Shown piece by piece: positions 6,218 to 12,880 of a stretch of 13,002 nt of DNA. Every line of letters starts with the position of its first letter. Positions within the stretch are counted from its first letter, which is position 1. Source of the stretch: Candidatus Methanocorpusculum equi (GTDB taxonomy: Archaea > Halobacteriota > Methanomicrobia > Methanomicrobiales > Methanocorpusculaceae); contig JAGHSU010000156.1 in NCBI GenBank assembly GCA_018065685.1, positions 1 to 13,002 on the forward strand, in the 5' to 3' direction. The position numbers and the translations under genes were made by a program. Below the pieces are notes generated by a model, which worked only from the letters and a program-made list of their open reading frames with translations, searched no databases and was not told where the DNA came from.

Positions 6218-8599
6218 TTAAAAATCAAACAGTGTCGGCTGTTTTTTATCTGCCTTATCCATCTTATTCGCCTTATTCGTTTTATCTGCCTTATCTGTCT
6301 CATCTTTATCTGTCCGCGGTCCTTTATCTTTTTTCCGCTCCCGCACCGCAGCCCGTGCTTTTCTTTCCTGCGGCCCCCTCACTTCATCTTCTCTGTCCCC
6401 TTCATTCTCCCTGTCTCCTATATCACCTCTGTCCCCTTCATTCTCCCTGCTCCGTTCATCCTCTTCATCCTCATCGAAACCGGACGCCTCGTCCGCAACA
6501 CGGGACGAACCCAAGATTTTCCGCTTTGCCTCGGCAAAGACCTCCTCTGCAACAGCCGTTCCAAGAATTGGTACAACCGACGCCTTACCTGCCTTCAGAA
6601 GAGAGGCGGGGTCTGTGATGCCGCGCTCGAAAAGCCGTCTCGCACGCACACGCCCGATGCCTTTTAAGGAGATTAAGGGGATTAACTCTTCCCTGATACC
6701 GTTTTCCACACGAATCTCAAGCCGCTTTACATCCTCCTCAAGCGCGGGGGCAAACTCATGTGCGATGCGGGATGCCGCGTGCAAAAGCCACTTCAGGTTC
6801 TCGACTGCGGCATGAACATCCCCGCTTCCGATGCTGTACCGTTCGGAGATCATCTCTTCAGGTGTCTCGGAGATCCACTCTTCAAGCACCGCAGCGCTTT
6901 TAAGAGCACCGAAGAACTCCTCGGAAAGCTCCTCGAACCAGAGTTCCTCCCCGCGGGCCGCTAAAATATCATCGACCAGCCGCTCATCTGATGCCTTCAG
7001 ATAGAAGCGGAACATGTCAGGCGTCATGCAAAGGAGGTGCAGCACTGCAAACGCGGAAAAGGAGTCGTTTGCATGTGCAGCAAGGACTGCTTTTATCATG
7101 AGTGCGGACTCGGGCGCCAGATAGAGTTTTGAGGAAAGCGAACCGAAGTACGTGGAGGATACTGCGTCTCCGACAGACTCTATCATCTCTGCATCCTCAA
7201 GGAATGAGAGGGCACTTTCGATATTTTTATCGAGTCTGCGGTGTACCACCTTCTGACTCGCGTAAAACGACCGCTCCATAAATGCGGAGATGTCGGACCG
7301 CGTCTCCGCAAACCCGGTCGCTATGAGAGCAAGGAGGTGTGCACGAAGCTCGGTCTCCCGCTGGCACTGCGACTTAATTTTTTCCGCAGGAGCATCAATG
7401 AAATCCTCGAAGAGGTCATCAACGCGGCCCTCATCCTTTGCGATGAGCACCGCCTCCCCGTATGGGTCGAGGTGCGGACGTCCTGCACGTCCTGCCATCT
7501 GCCGGTACTCCATCACGGGAATCGGATTCATCCCGAGATGCGCATCATAGCGCTGGTAGTCACGGATGATGACACGCCGCGCCGGAAGATTTAATCCCGC
7601 AGCAAGCGTCGGGGTGGATGATATAACAAGAATATCTCCTTTCCGGAATCCCTCCTCGACTGCGACGCGTGCCGCCCGCGGAAGACCCGCGTGGTGGAAT
7701 GCGGCACCTTTTCTGACAGAATCTGCGAGTACCTTTCCGGAGGCTGTTGCATCCGCTTTTTCGATTTGTGCCGCGTATGACTCAAGTGCGGGAGATGTCC
7801 GCTTCAACGCGGATGCCGCACGTTTTGCATACGCCTCCGCAGAGCGTCTGGACGAGACAAAGACCAGACACTGCCCCCCTTCCTCCACGGTATCCAAAAG
7901 AAGATTGATATCATCATCCTTTTTGACCGGGGGCACCTCACGTTTTCCTTCATGAAACCGGATTTCCCCGTTGTAAAACACCCCTTCCCTGAGGTCCACC
8001 GGCCGCCATTCGCTTGTAATCAGCGCCGCATCAAGCCATTTGGCAAGCTCTTCGGGGTTTCCCATCGTGGCAGAGAGACCGATTATCTGCATTTCCGGGT
8101 TCTGGTGCCTGAGTTTTGCAATCACCATCTCAAGCGTTGCCCCGCGTGATTCATCCCCGATTAAGTGAATCTCATCGACGACCAGCAAAGAGACCCGTTT
8201 TATCCATTCTGCCCGGTTCCGCAGCAGAGAATCAGTCTTTTCCGAGGTGGCAACCACAATGTCGTAGCGCCCGAGATACTCATCCTTCTGGTCAGGATCC
8301 CCTGTTGCGATACCTACTGACACTCCTTTTCCTGAAAAATCCTCATACTTTTCCGATGCAAGCGCCTTTAAGGGGACGATGTAGAGGCATTTACCCCCTG
8401 CCGCAATCTCCTTCTGCATGGCACACTCGGCAACGAGCGTCTTTCCGGAAGCGGTAGGAATGGCCGCCAATATGTTTTTCCGTTCGAATAAACCCGCTTT
8501 TACGCATTCCTCCTGCGGGGGATAGAGACCGGTAATCCCCGCCTTCAGATACACGGTGCGCAGGCGGTTTGGAATCGGCAAAGAGTCTATTTTCATCAT
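6218..8599 (-). CDS. hel308: Hel308-type superfamily 2 DNA helicase
   Basis: This 793-residue protein is an ATP-dependent 3'-5' DNA helicase of the Hel308/HelQ/Hjm family that acts at stalled replication forks. In order: a Q-motif region (GLYPPQEECV, 24-33), Walker A PTASGKT (48-54), motif II DEIH (142-145), motif III SAT (176-178), motif IV region CLVFVSSRRSAE, motif V TPTLAAGLNLPARRVI, motif VI QMAGRAGR (367-374), then winged-helix and ratchet domains and a helix-hairpin-helix LISLKGIGRVRARRLFERGI near 645-665. Residues 698-793 are an added, low-complexity, highly charged tail, first acidic, then Lys/Asp-rich (KADKTNKANKMDKADKK), ending QPTLFDF. That ending fits the archaeal PCNA-interacting (PIP) consensus QxxLxxF; PCNA binding is known for Pyrococcus Hjm. 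The start has two adjacent ATG codons (8599 and 8596); either is possible. A TATA box lies at 8661-8668. Confidence 0.95.
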   Translation of the reverse strand: MMKIDSLPIPNRLRTVYLKAGITGLYPPQEECVKAGLFERKNILAAIPTASGKTLVAECAMQKEIAAGGKCLYIVPLKALASEKYEDFSGKGVSVGIATGDPDQKDEYLGRYDIVVATSEKTDSLLRNRAEWIKRVSLLVVDEIHLIGDESRGATLEMVIAKLRHQNPEMQIIGLSATMGNPEELAKWLDAALITSEWRPVDLREGVFYNGEIRFHEGKREVPPVKKDDDINLLLDTVEEGGQCLVFVSSRRSAEAYAKRAASALKRTSPALESYAAQIEKADATASGKVLADSVRKGAAFHHAGLPRAARVAVEEGFRKGDILVISSTPTLAAGLNLPARRVIIRDYQRYDAHLGMNPIPVMEYRQMAGRAGRPHLDPYGEAVLIAKDEGRVDDLFEDFIDAPAEKIKSQCQRETELRAHLLALIATGFAETRSDISAFMERSFYASQKVVHRRLDKNIESALSFLEDAEMIESVGDAVSSTYFGSLSSKLYLAPESALMIKAVLAAHANDSFSAFAVLHLLCMTPDMFRFYLKASDERLVDDILAARGEELWFEELSEEFFGALKSAAVLEEWISETPEEMISERYSIGSGDVHAAVENLKWLLHAASRIAHEFAPALEEDVKRLEIRVENGIREELIPLISLKGIGRVRARRLFERGITDPASLLKAGKASVVPILGTAVAEEVFAEAKRKILGSSRVADEASGFDEDEEDERSRENEGDRGDIGDRENEGDREDEVRGPQERKARAAVRERKKDKGPRTDKDETDKADKTNKANKMDKADKKQPTLFDF
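6242..6315 (-). repeat. Degenerate 9-base repeats encoding the Lys/Asp/Asn tail of Hel308
   Basis: On the plus strand, units close to TTATCTGCC and TTATTCGCC recur through 6246-6315, giving TDK, ADK, TNK, ANK, MDK, ADK tripeptides. The in-frame three-residue period suggests replication slippage. It lies immediately before the C-terminal QPTLFDF peptide. Confidence 0.75.
6389..6450 (-). repeat. 22-base direct repeat inside the Hel308 tail
   Basis: A 22-base unit at 6392-6413 recurs exactly at 6428-6449, with a 36-base period. It encodes the duplicated peptide RENEGDR in the acidic part of the tail and keeps the frame (12 residues per period). It indicates tail growth by local duplication. Confidence 0.85.
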
Positions 8600-8660
8600 A
8601 CGAGCCTGATTTGCATTAACCCCTTCATTTCGAGTGGAACACTGGAAGATTCATATCCAT

Positions 8661-8668
8661 CATATAAG
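8661..8668 (-). promoter_or_regulatory. TATA box for hel308
   Basis: On the minus strand, ACTTATATGATGG (core CTTATATG) lies 62 bases before the ATG at 8599, inside the 86-base gap after the KH gene. It predicts a leader of about 40 bases, so hel308-cgi121 may have its own promoter in addition to read-through from rio1-KH. Confidence 0.45.
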
Positions 8669-8685
8669 TCTTTTGAGAGGAGATT

Positions 8686-9228
8686 TCAGTAGTAATAGGT
8701 CATAATATCCATTTTTGCCTCTTTCCGTTTCCGGTCGAGGAAATTAAAGACCGTATTGTGCTCGGAACCGTTTATGAGCATGGAAATCGCGGTGTGCGCA
8801 TCGGCTGTCTGGTCAGGAAGGCCTATTATTGCGACCGTTTTGCCGTAAACCGAGATTCTGGTGCCTGTCATGTTCTCTATCTGTTCCCGTGCTTTTCCCT
8901 CTTTTCCGATGATGCGGCCTCTGATGCGCGCGAGCTTTCCCGGCGTATCAGCGACATCTGTGACATCGATGATGTCCAATATCATTTCCTCGTCTTCCAT
9001 GAGTTTTTTCGCCCGTTCCGGAGAGAATCCGCGGCCGATTGCCTTGATGACCTCCATTGACTCAATCTCTGCAAGGGAGTTTTCTTCGTTCGTTAACGTG
9101 ACAAGACCTGTCTGGCTGTCAACTTCGAGGGTTACATTCAGGAATTTTTCGAGATTCCGCTTTGTTTCCCCTCCTTTTCCGACTAATGCCCCGATTCTGT
9201 CATTCGGGATTTTTATTTCCTGTGTCAT
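8686..9228 (-). CDS. KH-domain protein of the Dim2/Krr1 (Pno1) type
   Basis: This 180-residue protein has two KH RNA-binding domains. The first has the GxxG loop as VGKGGE (16-21) in IPNDRIGALVGKGGETKRNL; the second, RGRIIGKEGKAREQIENMTG (103-122), is followed by the strand ISVYGKTVAIIG. A conserved linker, AIGRGFSPERAKKL (63-76), and the C-terminal FNFLDRKRKEAK are typical of archaeal Dim2p (Krr1/Pno1 in eukaryotes). Such proteins bind the 3' end of 16S rRNA during small-subunit maturation, and archaeal Dim2 is reported to work with aIF2alpha and the dimethylase KsgA/Dim1. It is the normal neighbour of rio1 in archaea, consistent with a ribosome biogenesis pair. The start at 9228 has only a weak AAGGT upstream. 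The stop follows a run of three tyrosines. Confidence 0.92.
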   Translation of the reverse strand: MTQEIKIPNDRIGALVGKGGETKRNLEKFLNVTLEVDSQTGLVTLTNEENSLAEIESMEVIKAIGRGFSPERAKKLMEDEEMILDIIDVTDVADTPGKLARIRGRIIGKEGKAREQIENMTGTRISVYGKTVAIIGLPDQTADAHTAISMLINGSEHNTVFNFLDRKRKEAKMDIMTYYY

Positions 9229-9351
9229 GATGATACCTTGTGTGTATGTTTGCTGCAGTACTGTGTCTGTATTACGTCTGTGTGTGTTTGTATGTGTTCG
9301 TATATGTTCGTATGTCTTTCGACAGACTCCCGTTTTAAGCCGGGGATGTGC
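9229..9351 (-). other. Low-complexity CA-rich spacer between rio1 and the KH gene
   Basis: The 123-base gap is unusual. On the minus strand it consists of A, C and little else over about 80 bases, with units such as ATACGAACAT, ACACATACAAACACACACAG and ATACAGACACAG; GTTCGTATAT/GTTCGTATGT is tandemly repeated on the plus strand near 9297-9316. It contains a TATA-like ACATATAC (about 9300-9307) that could start a transcript for the KH gene about 45 bases before its ATG. Otherwise it would be an unstructured mRNA spacer. Confidence 0.6.
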
Positions 9352-10257
9352 TTAAATCTCGAAAAACTCCTTTCCGACGACATCGCGGAAGACCTCGTGC
9401 GGGTCGCGGACCTCACACTGTTTTTCAAAGAAATGCGTGATGTTTGCAATATCCCGGAAGAGAAACCGGTATGCTCCCGGGTGATCGGGAGTTACCGCCT
9501 GTGCCATGTCAATGAGGATTAATCCGTCGGGACCTGATAAGATGTTGTATCCCGAAAGGTCCCCGTGAACCAGTTTTGCACCCCGGTAGAGGTTTTTGAT
9601 GATGTCAATTGCCTCGGCATAGGTCTCTTCAGGCGATGCGGGAAGCTTTTGTCTCATCTGCGGATAGGGAATCCCTGACTCCCCCATAAACTCCATGATA
9701 AGGATGTTTCTGTCAAAAGCGCAGGGTGTTGGCACCCGGATTCCTGCCTCTTTTGCACGCGAAAGGTTGCTGAACTCCTTTTTGGTCCATGCGAAGATGA
9801 GGTCCTTGTGCGAGTGCCTGATGCTCGAAAACCGGGGGTCTCCTGTGATGTACTCGCTCATGCGGGTGAAGTTCCCGGTTCTGATGCGGTAGATTTTAAC
9901 CGCTGCATCACAGGTGACCGGCACTGCAGCTGCGGCTTCTCCGGCACCTTCCCCGGCACCATCTCCTGCGGCATTCTCTGTCTCCGCTTTTCCATTCTCC
10001 ACTCTTCCGGCGAGGAAGACATTTGCCTCCTTTCCGGATGATATTGAACCACCAAGCGATGAAATAACATTTTTCTGCACAAGTTTGTAGAGTGAGAGAA
10101 GCGTTACCTCGTCAAAGACCTCGTCCGTTACCTTCATTGAATCCTCATCCTTGATGCGGATTCCAAGGTCGGAGAGTTTTCTGTCAAGTTCTTCGATACG
10201 GCGCGTGTTCTCGTGGTTTTCAAAAGAGGAACGGCGGTTTTTGTGTGAGGAGGTCAT
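9352..10257 (-). CDS. rio1: Rio1-family serine/threonine protein kinase
   Basis: The 301-residue protein is an atypical RIO kinase/ATPase that works in late small-ribosomal-subunit maturation. It has the Rio1 signature start (LLSLYKLVQKNVISSLGGSI), the flexible ATP loop SSGKEANVF (73-81), the beta3 lysine in AVKIYR (K121), the TGDPRF segment (138-143) typical of Rio1, the hinge LIMEFMG (186-192), the catalytic loop KLVHGDLSGYNIL (228-240; catalytic D233 and N238), and the metal-binding LIDMAQAV (248-255; D250). An odd feature is a Gly/Ala/Glu-rich insert at about 85-114 (ENGKAETENAAGDGAGEGAG and on) between beta2 and beta3, where Rio1 proteins normally have only a few residues. It is upstream of the KH gene on the same strand. 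The translation-factor gene aIF1A, its common partner, is not here. Confidence 0.95.
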   Translation of the reverse strand: MTSSHKNRRSSFENHENTRRIEELDRKLSDLGIRIKDEDSMKVTDEVFDEVTLLSLYKLVQKNVISSLGGSISSGKEANVFLAGRVENGKAETENAAGDGAGEGAGEAAAAVPVTCDAAVKIYRIRTGNFTRMSEYITGDPRFSSIRHSHKDLIFAWTKKEFSNLSRAKEAGIRVPTPCAFDRNILIMEFMGESGIPYPQMRQKLPASPEETYAEAIDIIKNLYRGAKLVHGDLSGYNILSGPDGLILIDMAQAVTPDHPGAYRFLFRDIANITHFFEKQCEVRDPHEVFRDVVGKEFFEI

Positions 10258-10321
10258 AGGCGGTGATTGTCTGGTGATTTTTTTAGCGGAAGATGTGACT
10301 CTCCTGCGCTGTATACATGTT

Positions 10322-10335
10322 GTATTTAAAAGGTA
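10322..10335 (-). promoter_or_regulatory. TATA box for rio1
   Basis: On the minus strand CTTTTAAATACAAC lies about 70 bases before the ATG at 10257, predicting a leader of about 45 bases. It is the first promoter of the minus-strand block. Confidence 0.5.
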
Positions 10336-10384
10336 TTAAACTTTCAGGATACAGAAGGAGTCAGCGTCCCCGTAAAACCGCAAA

Positions 10385-10414
10385 CAGCATATCTGGTAAA
10401 AACCAATATATTAT
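10385..10414 (+). promoter_or_regulatory. AT-rich promoter of the NUDIX-Dph2 gene
   Basis: GCATATCTGG (about 10387-10396) and CAATATATTATCATAAATG (10403-10422) precede the ATG at 10420. The first box has the spacing for a leaderless transcript. The second is too close to the start codon to be its TATA box unless translation starts further in. Confidence 0.4.
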
Positions 10415-10419
10415 CATAA

Positions 10420-11823
10420 ATGTACAGCGACACCGAACGGGAAAAATCATGCGGCGCGGTCATCTGGAGGGTAACCCCCTGGGGGCATGAGTATCTCCTC
10501 ATTCAGCACAGGCGTCACTGGAGTTTTCCCAAAGGACATGTGGAAGGTGCCGAGACAGAAAAAGCAACAGCACTGCGGGAGGTAAAAGAGGAGACCGGGC
10601 TTGATGTGGCGCTCGACGGCAGGTTCCGCAAAATAGTCTCCTACCAGACCCAGAAGGGAAATATGAAGGATGTAGTGTTCTTTATCGCAACACCGATAGG
10701 AGGCGTGGAACGTCCGCAGCTTGAGGAGATAAACGATCTGAAATGGTTCACTTTCAGAAAAGCCCTCCCGCGTGTCACCTTTGAAACGGACAACGCGGTG
10801 CTCTGTGCTGCGGAAAAATACATACACGCTCATAACCGCAAATTCATACACGGCACATCCGACGAAGGAAAACCAATGATACCTTACTCTGATATCGTAG
10901 ACGAACTCAAAAAACGCGGCATACAAAAGACCGCAGTCCAGCTCCCCGAAGGACTCAAACGCTTCACACCGGAACTCTGCCGCGTCCTGAAGGAAAACGG
11001 CATCTCATGCATCATAAGCGGTGACCCCTGCTGGGGTGCGTGCGACTTATCGCTCGATGTGGCAGTTGATGCCGGATTTCTGGTGCATGTCGGCCACACA
11101 CCGGTAACAAAAGAGGAAAATGTGCTCTACATCCCCTACCGCAGAGATATCAGCTCCGCAGTTCTTGAAAAAGCGGCTGAAACCTTAAAGGTCTTCAAAA
11201 GCGTCAGTGTAACCACAACAATCCAACACTCGCACCAGATAGAAGCAATTGCAGAGTCCTTAAAAGCGCTCGGCGTACATGCGGTAATTGGACGAGGAAG
11301 CCCGCGAACACCCGAACCCGGACAGGTCTTAGGGTGCACCTACGCATCCGCGAAAAATGCAGGATGTGATGCAAATCTTTTCATCGGAACGGGTGTATTC
11401 CACGCGATAGGCGTTTCCCTCGCAACAAAAAAACCAACATATGCCCTGGACCCGTACGGCTCGGGCGACCTGCAGGAGGTGTCCGCCGACCCGTTCCTTA
11501 GAAAGCGCTTTGTGCAGATTGAAAAGGCAAAAAAAGCAAACTCCTTCGGCATCCTGCTCTCATCAAAATCAGGACAGGCGAGACGCGACCTGGCAGAGCG
11601 CCTCGCAGGACTGCACGAAAATGCTGCAGTCATTTTAATCCGCGAAATCTCCGAGATGCAGCTTCGAAACCTCGGCTTTGATGCGTATGTGAACACCGCA
11701 TGCCCGAGGCTTGCGCTCGACGACCAGAGCCGGTTCCCCTGCCCTCTCCTCTCCCCCGCGGAGTTTGAGATTGTCCTTGGAATCCGCAGCTGGGACGACT
11801 ACGAGATAGATGAGATCATCTAA
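10420..11823 (+). CDS. dph2: NUDIX hydrolase fused to diphthamide synthase subunit Dph2
   Basis: One open frame of 467 residues joins two enzymes. Residues 1-145 are a NUDIX hydrolase: CGAVIWR, HWSFPKGHVE and a perfect Nudix box (G39, E45, REVKEETG 53-60). The SFPKGHVE context is typical of Ap4A/diadenosine polyphosphate hydrolases. Residues 153-467 are a complete archaeal Dph2: VQLPEGLK (173-180), GDPCWGACD (201-209; C208), LGCTYASA (304-311; C306), VNTACPRLALDD (425-436; C428). The three cysteines hold the 4Fe-4S cluster with which Dph2 cleaves SAM to a 3-amino-3-carboxypropyl radical and modifies the target histidine of aEF2, the first step of diphthamide synthesis. Both parts look intact and of normal single-gene length, with a short linker (HGTSDEGKP). 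An internal ATG at 10876, after GAAGGA, could give Dph2 alone. The next gene, DHPS-like, is 72 bases downstream on the same strand. Confidence 0.92.
   Translation: MYSDTEREKSCGAVIWRVTPWGHEYLLIQHRRHWSFPKGHVEGAETEKATALREVKEETGLDVALDGRFRKIVSYQTQKGNMKDVVFFIATPIGGVERPQLEEINDLKWFTFRKALPRVTFETDNAVLCAAEKYIHAHNRKFIHGTSDEGKPMIPYSDIVDELKKRGIQKTAVQLPEGLKRFTPELCRVLKENGISCIISGDPCWGACDLSLDVAVDAGFLVHVGHTPVTKEENVLYIPYRRDISSAVLEKAAETLKVFKSVSVTTTIQHSHQIEAIAESLKALGVHAVIGRGSPRTPEPGQVLGCTYASAKNAGCDANLFIGTGVFHAIGVSLATKKPTYALDPYGSGDLQEVSADPFLRKRFVQIEKAKKANSFGILLSSKSGQARRDLAERLAGLHENAAVILIREISEMQLRNLGFDAYVNTACPRLALDDQSRFPCPLLSPAEFEIVLGIRSWDDYEIDEII
10863..10878 (+). promoter_or_regulatory. Possible internal ribosome binding site and start of Dph2
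   Basis: GAAGGA (about 10863-10868) lies seven bases before the in-frame ATG at 10876. Residue 153 is where a stand-alone archaeal Dph2 would normally begin (MIPYSDIVDELKK). Separate Dph2 synthesis is therefore possible. Confidence 0.4.
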
Positions 11824-11884
11824 GTAACCTGGTGAAGCAGACATAAGAGGTTCACAGAGAGAAGTTAACCGGGAGAAATTGGAA

Positions 11885-11889
11885 GGGAG
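11885..11889 (+). promoter_or_regulatory. Shine-Dalgarno site deciding the DHPS-like start
   Basis: GGGAG (11885-11889) sits six bases before the ATG at 11896. The earlier ATG at 11891 lies only one base after it and is in another frame, so 11896 is preferred. Confidence 0.6.
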
Positions 11890-11895
11890 TATGCC

Positions 11896-12714
11896 ATGAC
11901 ACACACGGTCCGCATCGGAAATATCACCATCGGAGGAAACAATCCCCCGGCAATCCTCGGCGTTGTAAATATCAGCCCCGAGTCATTTTACTCGGATTCG
12001 TTTACCCCCGGGTGTCAGGTGCTGCGCCGCGTTGAATCGATGCGCCGTGACGGAGCAGACATCATAGACCTCGGAGCACGCAGCACCGCACTTAACGCCC
12101 CCCAGCTTTCCGTTGCCGAGGAGAAAGACCGGGTTGTTTCGGCACTAAAGGACCTGACAGACTGCGGTCTTCCCGTATCACTTGACACCTGTCACGCAGA
12201 GGTCTTATCCGCCGCACTTCATTATGATATTGCGCTCATCAACGACATAAGCGGCCTCTCCTCAAAGGAGTTTGCAGCAGCTGCGGCAGACTCAGGTCTT
12301 CCGGTCATTGCGATGGCGTCCCATGAACTGCCCGGAGATGCGAAAAACCTTGCATCAACCCGCACAGCTCTTTCAGAGGTGCTGGTACGCGCTGAGGCAT
12401 ACGGGATAACAGACCTCATCCTCGACCCGGGGATAGGGAAATGGGTTGCCGGAAGGGATGCGGACGCGGACTGGGAGCTCTGCCGCAGGTTCCATGAGCT
12501 TACCGTGTATGATCGTCCCCTTCTGGCTGCGGTTTCCCGTAAGCAGTTCCTCGGGGAATGCGTAAACAAAGCCCCGCATGAACGTCTGTTCGCATCCCTT
12601 GCGATGCTCTATCATTTAATGGAGGAGGGGGCAAACCTCCTCCGCGTCCATGATGTTGCGGCAACACATGACTTTGTGCAGGTGTTTTTGAAGGTTAAAA
12701 AATCCCATGAATAA
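11896..12714 (+). CDS. Dihydropteroate synthase family protein
   Basis: The 272-residue protein has the full DHPS (pterin-binding, TIM-barrel) signature in order: PAILGVVNISPESFYSDS (18-35), DIIDLGARST (55-64), VSLDTCHAE (94-102), ALINDISG (113-120), ILDPGIGKW (175-183), VSRKQFLGE (213-221) and LRVHDV (249-254). Candidate pterin and phosphate ligands N25, D97, N116, D178, K216, R250 and H252 are all present. Canonical DHPS joins a dihydropterin pyrophosphate to p-aminobenzoate. In methanogens the homologous step of tetrahydromethanopterin synthesis is likely, with a ribosyl-aminobenzene acceptor. The usual MHM segment after the fifth strand reads MASHE here, so substrate detail may differ. 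It follows the NUDIX-Dph2 gene by 72 bases with a clear Shine-Dalgarno and probably shares its transcript. No other methanopterin gene is present in the window. Confidence 0.88.
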   Translation: MTHTVRIGNITIGGNNPPAILGVVNISPESFYSDSFTPGCQVLRRVESMRRDGADIIDLGARSTALNAPQLSVAEEKDRVVSALKDLTDCGLPVSLDTCHAEVLSAALHYDIALINDISGLSSKEFAAAAADSGLPVIAMASHELPGDAKNLASTRTALSEVLVRAEAYGITDLILDPGIGKWVAGRDADADWELCRRFHELTVYDRPLLAAVSRKQFLGECVNKAPHERLFASLAMLYHLMEEGANLLRVHDVAATHDFVQVFLKVKKSHE

Positions 12715-12857
12715 AAGCTCATGAATAGGCAGTTGCCTGTTCACATAGATTCCATGAAAAACGGGAGTCCTGTGGGTTGTTGTAACTGACGGCATGTATG
12801 AGCAACAAGAGCGCAGACCTCACAGACCTCGCTTCGCGAACTCTGGGGAAAATTCTG

Positions 12858-12880
12858 CCCCTCGGGGGAAACCCGAGGGG
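12858..12880 (+). repeat. Perfect 9-base hairpin, CCCCTCGGG-GGAAA-CCCGAGGGG
   Basis: CCCCTCGGG (12858-12866) pairs fully with CCCGAGGGG (12872-12880) around GGAAA. It is nested between GGGGAAAATTCTG (12845-12857) and CAGAATTTCCCC (12893-12904), which also pair with one bulge. It is not followed by a T-tract, so it is unlikely to be a plain terminator. Confidence 0.8.

Noticed and set aside
6203..6667. Plus-strand frames rich in Pro/Leu/His/Ser opposite the Hel308 tail
   Set aside because: They are the antisense of a low-complexity Lys/Asp/Glu tail, which makes long open frames by composition.
12858..12880. The 9-base hairpin as the transcription terminator of the DHPS-like gene
   Set aside because: It lies about 145 bases past the stop and no T-tract follows; it fits better as part of the inverted-repeat element.
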